Source: an uncultured Flammeovirgaceae bacterium (GTDB lineage: Bacteria; Bacteroidota; Bacteroidia; Cytophagales; Cyclobacteriaceae). From it: 64,000 nt of DNA. The position numbers and the translations under genes were made by a program. The notes under the pieces were generated by a model. The model saw only the letters and a list, made by a program, of their open reading frames with translations. It was not told the origin of the DNA and ran no database searches. Positions 54,712 to 60,577 of the stretch are shown here, in pieces. The DNA lies in contig CAKZYA010000050.1 in the NCBI GenBank assembly GCA_937883755.1, positions 27,358 through 91,357 on the forward strand, read 5' to 3'. Each line of letters opens with the position of its first letter. Position 1 is the first letter of the stretch.

Positions 54712-54873
54712 TTAGTTTTCTTGATCATCAGGAATAGTGTCTTCGAACAGCATTCTGACAGAGGGAGTATAATCGTCGTCGTATTGCCCGCTAGTAGTAG
54801 CCCAAAGAAACGCCAGTAAAAACACTAGAGCTACGGTTAGGCTTATCCCGATTAAGATCATAATTACACTCAT
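54712..54873 (-). CDS. ccoS: cbb3 oxidase maturation protein CcoS
   Basis: 53 aa from ATG 54873: MSVIMILIGISLTVALVFLLAFLWATTSGQYDDD. One helix is followed by the acidic YDDDYTPSVRMLFEDT, the CcoS pattern (helix, then GQYDD and a proline). CcoS is needed to load cofactors into the cbb3 oxidase. It is first in the operon, and its ATG lies exactly 50 bp from the proximal Fnr box at 54923, the same distance as in the ccoI promoter. Gene length and place make the call firm. Confidence 0.92.
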   Translation of the reverse strand: MSVIMILIGISLTVALVFLLAFLWATTSGQYDDDYTPSVRMLFEDTIPDDQEN

Positions 54874-54891
54874 CGCTCAATTCTTTTCTTA

Positions 54892-54956
54892 CAAAGAACG
54901 CCTGACAGCCCATGAGAGAGAATGATACGTATCAGGTAAAAAACTGACTTTTATCA
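54892..54956 (-). promoter_or_regulatory. Fnr-type promoter of the ccoS-ccoNOQP operon
   Basis: The proximal box TGATACGTATCA is at 54923-54934, the distal box TGACTTTTATCA at 54945-54956 (centres 22 bp apart), and the -7 element GTTCTTTG (minus strand, plus coordinates 54892-54899) is centred 33 bp from the proximal box. The proximal box lies where a class II activator binds (about -40). Both boxes follow TGA-N6-TCA, and the same distances recur before ccoI. Confidence 0.8.
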
Positions 54957-54983
54957 GGTTTGCTAGTAGCTGGTTTTTGTAGA

Positions 54984-55778
54984 CTATTCCTCAGCGTGGC
55001 GTACATAATCCAGTTCCTTGGACTTATCTTTTCGGAAATCAAAGTTGCCGTAGAAAAACAGGCGAAATGTGTGGTTTAGGTTATAATCAAGCCCGGTAGG
55101 TCGTTGTTGATATACCATCATATATCCGGTATCTACCGTCCACTGAGAACTAATTTTGTGCTTAAATCCTATGGTCAGGCGGTTCTGTTCAAAGGTGTTA
55201 AACACAACTCGATCTCCAAAATTTAAATGGATTTCGTCGGCAATCAGAAACTGAGTTCGCCCGCTGGCAGTCAGCGGAATACCGGCACTGAGTAGCATCC
55301 TAAAACGATGGATAAGATAATGATCCGATTGTGATGTTCCACTGATCACGGTGTTGAAGATTCGCTGTTCGCTGCGCACCCGAAACAGTGTGTTGAGCCG
55401 GGGATAACGCTGAGAGAAGCTAATCTGCTGATAAATGCGATTTTCATTAAGATAGGATTCCCACCGCTGCGTTGGCGAAGCTAGCCAAAGGTGAGCGTAA
55501 CCACCTGCTACTCGTAAATTGCGCTTAATGGAATATTGCAAGCCCCCTCGCACAAAATAGAAGCTTGGGTTCTGGACAAAATCAGTACGCCGAATGTGAA
55601 TGTCGTTCAGTATTCCCCACCGATTTGTGAGTTGATAAATATTATTGGTAGAGATCCAGAAGTGCGCGTTCCGATTGATCGTTTTTTCTACCTGTCCAAA
55701 CACAATGCTATTTACTAAGCTGAACCCAAATGTAAAGAAAAGTATCTGTATGAGTCGGTATAAGGTGATAGTATTCAT
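54984..55778 (-). CDS. DUF2490 outer-membrane barrel protein
   Basis: The 264-aa product has a signal peptide (ends FSLVNSIVFGQ) and alternating beta strands ending in an aromatic-rich part (LNHTFRLFFYGNFDF). It resembles the DUF2490 family (HFWISTNNIYQLTNRWGILNDIH; LRVAGGYAHLW), of unknown function. It lies between ccoI and ccoS in the same direction, an odd place for a barrel protein, and is separated from ccoS by its own promoter. Confidence 0.8.
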   Translation of the reverse strand: MNTITLYRLIQILFFTFGFSLVNSIVFGQVEKTINRNAHFWISTNNIYQLTNRWGILNDIHIRRTDFVQNPSFYFVRGGLQYSIKRNLRVAGGYAHLWLASPTQRWESYLNENRIYQQISFSQRYPRLNTLFRVRSEQRIFNTVISGTSQSDHYLIHRFRMLLSAGIPLTASGRTQFLIADEIHLNFGDRVVFNTFEQNRLTIGFKHKISSQWTVDTGYMMVYQQRPTGLDYNLNHTFRLFFYGNFDFRKDKSKELDYVRHAEE

Positions 55779-55839
55779 AGTATGGATAATGAATAATAAC
55801 GAATGATTAATGACTACTACTTGATATTATCTGTTAGCT

Positions 55840-55881
55840 ATCAATCATCAATCATCAATCATCAATCATCAATCATCAATC
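55840..55881. repeat. six perfect copies of the 7-bp unit ATCAATC
   Basis: Units start at 55840, 55847, 55854, 55861, 55868 and 55875. The stop codon of ccoI (55876-55878, minus strand) lies inside the last unit, so copy-number change could alter the C-terminal end of CcoI only if it were not a multiple of the reading frame upstream. The array is mainly in the gap between ccoI and the DUF2490 gene. Confidence 0.85.
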
Positions 55882-58332
55882 ATTATTCTGATCTAGTTTT
55901 CGCCCTTTCTGGTGGATAGCCAGAGTGATAAATCCTACAACAGTGACTGAACTAAGGGGCATAAGAATGGCGGCGATCAGCGGAGTAAGTAGGCCGCTTA
56001 CGGCGAATGATAAGCCCACTAAGTTATAAAGAAAGGATAGACCGATGGCGTAGCGAACCACGCGCATAGCATCACCTGAGAAATTCAGAATAGCATCTAA
56101 CTTAGTTAGGCGTTTTGCATCTAAAATGGCATCGCAAGCAGGAGAAAAGTGGTACACATTATCGGCGATGGCAATGCCGGCGTGGCTCTGTTTGAGTGCA
56201 CCAGCATCGTTCAAACCATCACCTAACATGAGGGTGCGATGCCCCTGATCTTCTAGTTTTTGAACATAATGAAGCTTATCGATAGGCGACTGACGAAAGT
56301 GTAAATGTTGAAAATAGGGTGAAAGTGTACTTCGTTCCTGATCTTGGTCACCTGATAGTAAGTGAGTAACAAAGCGTTTCCGTAAATTTTGTAGCAAGGT
56401 GGTAACACCCGGACGGTAAAAATGGTCAAACCGGAAGTATCCGTAGACTTCATCGTTCAGCTTTACATACACCCGGGTAGCCAAGAAGCTCTTTTTGTCA
56501 GACGAATCTTGATCAAATAGATAAGAAGTAGACCCCTCACTAACCCACTTCTCGGAACCAATACGGATAGTAGTATCTTCCATCGTAGCTTCTAAGCCGT
56601 ATCCGGCTTTCTCTTCAAAATGGGTTGGAACTAACGCATTATCGCTATTAGATAAGCTATGATAAATCGCTTGACTTAGCGGGTGAGTAGAGTTTCGGAC
56701 GATAGACCGAACCATCGCTTTCTGTTGATTTGATAGAGGGTTACCAATAAATAGCAGCTCCTTTTTCTTACTGATACTATTATTCTGTTGCGTAATTGTG
56801 CCGGTTTTATCGAAGACAACTTCATCAATAGTGGCGAGTTTCTCAATGGTTTCGGTATTTTTCACATACAAACCCTTCTTTCCTAAGATTCGCATAGCGT
56901 GACCCAGCGTAAAGGGTACCGATAGGGCTAAAGCACAAGGACAAGCTACAATGAGTACGGAAGTCACGGTGTTGGATATCAAACTGGGGTCAGCAATCAG
57001 CCAGTACCCGGCAGTGAGTAAACTAAGTGAAATGATAAACCAAGTGAAATACTTACTTACCCGATCAATCAGGGGGCGTAGCGACGAATCTGCCGACTTG
57101 GTGAATACGTCTTGATTCCATAGCTCTGTTAGGTAGCTATTTGTAACGGGTTTACAAAGTTCTATCACTAACGGGCCGCCCTGTTGTCGTCCGCCAGCGT
57201 ACAATAAATCGCCACTCGTTTTACTGATAGGTTCAGATTCTCCCGTAACGAAGCTATAATCGATTTGGGCATCGCCTCTAATAAGTATTGCATCCGCCGG
57301 AATCAGCTCTTGATTACGAATGAGCAACTGATCGCCAATTTCTAGATCTTTTAATAAAGTACTATGTTCTTCTTGCTGAATAAGCTTGGTGACCGCAATA
57401 GGAAAATAAGAGGCATAATCGCGGTCGTAAGAAAGAGCCTGATACGTTTTGTTCTGAAACCACTGCCCAATCAGTAAAAAGAAAACCAGACCCGCTAGCG
57501 AGTCTAGATAACCCGTACCAGTCTGGGAGATAATCTCGTAGGCACTTCGGCTGAATAAAACCAGAATGCCTAGGGCAATAGGCACATCAATGGTTAGTAA
57601 GTTATGGCGAAGCCCTTTAAATGCTGATGAAAAGTAAGAAGAGGCTGAGTATAACAGTACAGGCAAAGCTAGCCCCAGCATGAGATAATTGAAAAGGATA
57701 CGATAAGTAGCATCCAGCGAAGCACTATCCAGATAATCAGGTAAGCTCAGTAACATAATATTACCAAAGCAAAACCCAGCCACTCCAACTTTGGTGGCTA
57801 ATGAGCTGCCCGATGATTTTTTCTTATTCTCAGTTTCGGAACTACTAGCCAGCGAGATACTAGGCGCATAACCGATGGATTCTAGCAGTTCAGCCAGTTG
57901 ACGAAGTGATAGTTGATCGTGAGCGTAAGTAATACTAACCTCTTTTTTCAGAAAGTGTACGGTTGATTGAAGTACGCCTTTATGAAGTTCAGAAAGATGC
58001 TCTAATAGCCATATACAGGCACTACAGTGAATAGCCGGAACAAAAAATGTGATGCGACTAGTGTTACCTTCCTGAAAATTAATTAGCGATTGGATTACTT
58101 CAGGTTGATCTAAAAACGCCCAATTGGCTAAGATTTTGGTTGAATCGGGAGATATGCCAGGGTTTGACTCTACTGAGTAATAAGTAGATAGACCACTGCT
58201 ATGCAGTATATCGTACACAGTTTGGCAACCTAAGCAACAGAAATGTTTATCATCTTTGGTGATTATCTCTTCTTGGCAATCCTCTCCACAGTGGAAGCAC
58301 TGAGTATCAACAAGTTCAGCTTTCTCTATCAT
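55876..58332 (-). CDS. ccoI: copper-exporting P1B ATPase of the cbb3 type (CcoI/FixI)
   Basis: 818 aa from ATG 58332. An in-frame ATG 36 bases upstream lies above the predicted -7 element, so it is unlikely. N-terminal region: CFHCGEDC and FCCLGCQTVYDIL; a metal-binding domain with HCSACIWLLEHL; eight helices; transport motif CPC (IVACPCALALS); phosphorylation site DKTGTITQ; GDGLNDAGAL. FixI moves copper for CcoN assembly. It is read leftward and has the same two-box promoter as the oxidase operon. Confidence 0.94.
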   Translation of the reverse strand: MIEKAELVDTQCFHCGEDCQEEIITKDDKHFCCLGCQTVYDILHSSGLSTYYSVESNPGISPDSTKILANWAFLDQPEVIQSLINFQEGNTSRITFFVPAIHCSACIWLLEHLSELHKGVLQSTVHFLKKEVSITYAHDQLSLRQLAELLESIGYAPSISLASSSETENKKKSSGSSLATKVGVAGFCFGNIMLLSLPDYLDSASLDATYRILFNYLMLGLALPVLLYSASSYFSSAFKGLRHNLLTIDVPIALGILVLFSRSAYEIISQTGTGYLDSLAGLVFFLLIGQWFQNKTYQALSYDRDYASYFPIAVTKLIQQEEHSTLLKDLEIGDQLLIRNQELIPADAILIRGDAQIDYSFVTGESEPISKTSGDLLYAGGRQQGGPLVIELCKPVTNSYLTELWNQDVFTKSADSSLRPLIDRVSKYFTWFIISLSLLTAGYWLIADPSLISNTVTSVLIVACPCALALSVPFTLGHAMRILGKKGLYVKNTETIEKLATIDEVVFDKTGTITQQNNSISKKKELLFIGNPLSNQQKAMVRSIVRNSTHPLSQAIYHSLSNSDNALVPTHFEEKAGYGLEATMEDTTIRIGSEKWVSEGSTSYLFDQDSSDKKSFLATRVYVKLNDEVYGYFRFDHFYRPGVTTLLQNLRKRFVTHLLSGDQDQERSTLSPYFQHLHFRQSPIDKLHYVQKLEDQGHRTLMLGDGLNDAGALKQSHAGIAIADNVYHFSPACDAILDAKRLTKLDAILNFSGDAMRVVRYAIGLSFLYNLVGLSFAVSGLLTPLIAAILMPLSSVTVVGFITLAIHQKGRKLDQNND

Positions 58333-58350
58333 ACGGTGGTTATTCTTCCG

Positions 58351-58415
58351 TAAACATAAAAAAGCCATAATTGGCCAAGTATGATAGCAATCACACGAAA
58401 AATTGACTTTTGTCA
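58351..58415 (-). promoter_or_regulatory. Fnr-type promoter of ccoI
   Basis: The proximal box TGATAGCAATCA is at 58382-58393, the distal box TGACTTTTGTCA at 58404-58415 (centres 22 bp apart), and the -7 element TATGTTTA (minus strand, 58351-58358) is centred 33 bp away. The ATG is 50 bp from the proximal box. Apart from the boxes, a run GAAAAA/TAAAAAA with TTGACTTTT or CTGACTTTT is shared with the ccoS promoter. The boxes also lie upstream of the divergent Fnr gene, whose candidate -7 (TATCTTTA at 58441-58448) is 35 bp from the distal box, so autoregulation is possible but less clear. Confidence 0.8.
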
Positions 58416-58480
58416 GTTTTTTGCTTCGCCGATTTTGTTTTATCTTTATTAAACATTATTCAATCTAGCCTTGCAAATTT

Positions 58481-59197
58481 ATGAGATCGAAAATGCAACA
58501 TACCTCAATTGCCTGTGCGGCTTGTCGGTCACAAGCTAAATCGCTGTTCAATGCGCTAAATAATGGCCAACTGACTAATATTTCCGAAAGCAAGTCTTGT
58601 ACGGTCTATCGCAAAGGGCAAATTCTTTTTCACGAGGGAACCCGACCACTGGGAGTTTTTTGTATCAACCAGGGGAAAGTAAAAATCTACAAGCTAGGGT
58701 ACGATGGCAAAGAGCAGATCACTACCATTGCCCGAGAGGGTGGATTATTAGGCTATAAGGCACTCATTGCTGAAGATACTTACAGTGTATCGGCCGAAAC
58801 ACTGGAAGACTGCACTATTTGCTTCTTACCTAAATCCAGTTTTTTACAGACTTTGCAGGAGTCTTCATCATTCAATGAACGAATAATGAAGCAAGTGTGC
58901 CATGAGTTGGGAGTGATGACGGAAAACCTGACCAATCAGGCACAACGCCCGGTGCGGGAGCGTTTGGCAATTACACTGCTAAAATTGCGCGATACCTATG
59001 GTCTGGATGCTCACGAAGATGGGCCGATTGAGATCAACCTCACGCGAGACGACCTCGCTAATATGGTGGGTACGGCAACGGAGACACTTATTCGTCTGCT
59101 TCATGAGTTTAAAAAAGACGAGTATATAACGACCAAGGGGCGTAAAATCCGGATTGAAGATCCGACTGGATTATCTCAGGCGGCGAATCTGTACTAA
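58481..59197 (+). CDS. Crp/Fnr-family regulator, Fnr-like
   Basis: The 238-aa protein has an N-terminal Cys12-x2-Cys15 pair, a cyclic-nucleotide-type beta barrel (about 35-125), a dimer helix and a C-terminal winged helix (LTRDDLANMVGTATETLIRLLHEF). Glu201 and Arg205 in the recognition helix match Fnr residues that read TGA, while the serine that reads the outer T is Ile204, in line with the variable outer base of the boxes. Cys114 aligns with Fnr Cys122, but the third N-terminal Fnr cysteine is missing; Cys40 or Cys111 could take its place. It probably senses oxygen and activates the cbb3 genes. Confidence 0.88.
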   Translation: MRSKMQHTSIACAACRSQAKSLFNALNNGQLTNISESKSCTVYRKGQILFHEGTRPLGVFCINQGKVKIYKLGYDGKEQITTIAREGGLLGYKALIAEDTYSVSAETLEDCTICFLPKSSFLQTLQESSSFNERIMKQVCHELGVMTENLTNQAQRPVRERLAITLLKLRDTYGLDAHEDGPIEINLTRDDLANMVGTATETLIRLLHEFKKDEYITTKGRKIRIEDPTGLSQAANLY

Positions 59198-59217
59198 TTA
59201 TCTATCAGTTCCCTTTC

Positions 59218-59260
59218 TGACTTATGTCATTTTTTTCTTGCCATCTCCCTGATACCTTCG
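59218..59260 (+). promoter_or_regulatory. Fnr-type promoter of the stress-like gene
   Basis: The box TGACTTATGTCA (59218-59229, perfect TGAC-N4-GTCA palindrome) is centred 33 bp from the -7 element TACCTTCG (59253-59260, TAnnTTTG with one change). This is exactly the geometry of the ccoS and ccoI promoters, but with a single box. A start near 59266 would place transcription upstream of ATG 59291. Confidence 0.75.
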
Positions 59261-59290
59261 TTGGCATTGTTGGCAATAAAATTTTCAAGC

Positions 59291-60040
59291 ATGAGTCGGA
59301 AAAGAATAGTCCTCTGTTTATCTCAATCTATCGGTAGTGATTCAGTAGCTAGATTTGTTACCCGATACTTTAATAATGATCATCGGCTGATACCAGTATA
59401 TCTGCCTGCTGAAAAATTAGTAGCCGAGGAGCTTTTAGAAATTGGAGATATCCAGACCAGCCGTTTTGCCCATTCAAATGGTAAAAGCTTAAATGGTTCT
59501 GCAGAATCGTACTCAACAACCAGTGAAGCTATTTACGATAAGATCTATCGTGAAGCCCGATTTTCTGATCTTTTGGTGGTTAATGAGGATGACTATCATC
59601 GCTTTTTTCATGAGAGAAATGATCATGCTAAACTTGGCTCGCTAGCTTCTTCAATTCCCTGCCCTAAGTTGATTATTCCCCCGCAAGAAGAATCCATTGA
59701 GCAAATTATTCTGATCGACGATGGGATGCCTAATACTCATGCTCAGATAAAGTACTTATGCTGCCTATTTGCTGAGTTATGCTTAACGATTCCTACCATT
59801 TTATTAATTACGCAGGGGAAAAATAACTACCTCTCTTCTCAAGAGCAACGGCTATGGATTGACTACTTGAAAGTACACTTCGCCCACTTAGCAGTACATC
59901 GATTTGAGGAGCAAATGGTTGATACACTCATGTTTGCTTTCGACACTTCAAGAAATGCCCTACTCATGGGTTCATACGAAAATTCTACCATACTGAGAGA
60001 TGCCTTAGCCTCATTACGCCAATTCCGGCTTTTGCAATAG
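59291..60040 (+). CDS. universal-stress-like protein, degenerate
   Basis: 249 aa from ATG 59291; a TTG start 30 bases earlier would be at the predicted transcription start, so it is rejected. Two Usp-like halves are seen (RKRIVLCLSQSIGSDSVARFV; then EQIILIDDGMPNTHAQIKYL and NALLMGSYENSTILRDALASL), but the ATP-binding G-2x-G-9x-G motif is not complete in either. It lies directly after the Fnr gene and is probably under its control. The role is unknown beyond a likely part in adaptation to low oxygen. Confidence 0.75.
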   Translation: MSRKRIVLCLSQSIGSDSVARFVTRYFNNDHRLIPVYLPAEKLVAEELLEIGDIQTSRFAHSNGKSLNGSAESYSTTSEAIYDKIYREARFSDLLVVNEDDYHRFFHERNDHAKLGSLASSIPCPKLIIPPQEESIEQIILIDDGMPNTHAQIKYLCCLFAELCLTIPTILLITQGKNNYLSSQEQRLWIDYLKVHFAHLAVHRFEEQMVDTLMFAFDTSRNALLMGSYENSTILRDALASLRQFRLLQ

Positions 60041-60111
60041 GATACGTTTTTAGAGGGTGTACAAGCTGATAGCACTCTGCTATCAATCATTTCGTAGGTG
60101 TACATAAAGCA

Positions 60112-60138
60112 AAAACCGAAGGTAATCACTTCGGTTTT
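60112..60138. terminator. rho-independent terminator after the stress-like gene
   Basis: AAAACCGAAG (60112-60121) pairs with CTTCGGTTTT (60129-60138) around a 7-base loop and is followed by CTTTTTAG. It can also work on the minus strand because of the A run before it. It closes the rightward unit. Confidence 0.8.
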
Positions 60139-60173
60139 CTTTTTAGTAGCGAGGATAGGATCGTTGCACGCCG

Positions 60174-60202
60174 CCTCGAACCTGTGACCTTCGGGTTATG
60201 AG
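60174..60202 (-). pseudogene. tRNA-Met-like fragment (anticodon loop to T loop)
   Basis: On the minus strand it reads CTCATAACCCGAAGGTCACA followed by GGTTCGAGG: anticodon loop with CAT, the 3' anticodon stem, variable loop, T stem and T loop. The 5' half and the 3' T-stem strand are missing (the flanks do not pair), so this cannot be a working tRNA. Such fragments are typical leftovers of integration at a tRNA gene, or part of a repeat carrying tRNA-like sequence. It sits just before the region of changed base composition. Confidence 0.55.
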
Positions 60203-60577
60203 AATGGCGAGGTAAATTTTCTTGATAGGAAATGAAGAATGATAGGCGGAACGAGACAAAAAATGTTGCACTTCGAGTATCTTTTTTAATACAATAGGTT
60301 ATTTACGACCATTCTTTAGCGGCTAAAATGTGATACAATAGAAGAGAAAACAATGACCCACCAGTAGCAGGCCATTGTATCATCGAAAATGCAACCTCAA
60401 GCGAACACCAAGTCAGGAGCAGTGCTTAGGAACAGTAGGCGGGGGGCAGGAGCCAGGGGCAGGCCGTAGAGGGAAAAGTCGGGTGGATAAGAAGCGCTTC
60501 ATATCCTTGTGCTCTACTATGACGGCTTTAGCCAACTATACTCCTGCCCCCTGCTCCCTCAAACTTGCTCCTAAAAA
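60203..60577. other. gap with inverted G/C-rich repeat, no credible gene
   Basis: The gap holds short open frames without family signs or usual codon use. GGGGGCAGGAG (60442-60452) and CTCCTGCCCCC (60541-60551) form an inverted repeat with about 88 bases between. The C-rich part lies directly past the stop of the 983-aa gene and might form a weak transcript end. The run of GGAGC/GGGGC units is of the low-complexity type found between genes elsewhere in such genomes. Confidence 0.4.

Noticed and set aside
58333..58368. Upstream ATG for ccoI
   Set aside because: The predicted -7 element (58351-58358) would then be inside the coding region; start 58332 has the same 50-bp distance to the Fnr box as ccoS.
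58441..58448. Fnr gene under the same 33-bp rule
   Set aside because: The candidate -7 (TATCTTTA) is centred 35 bp from the nearer box, so it does not fit the geometry; autoregulation is left open.
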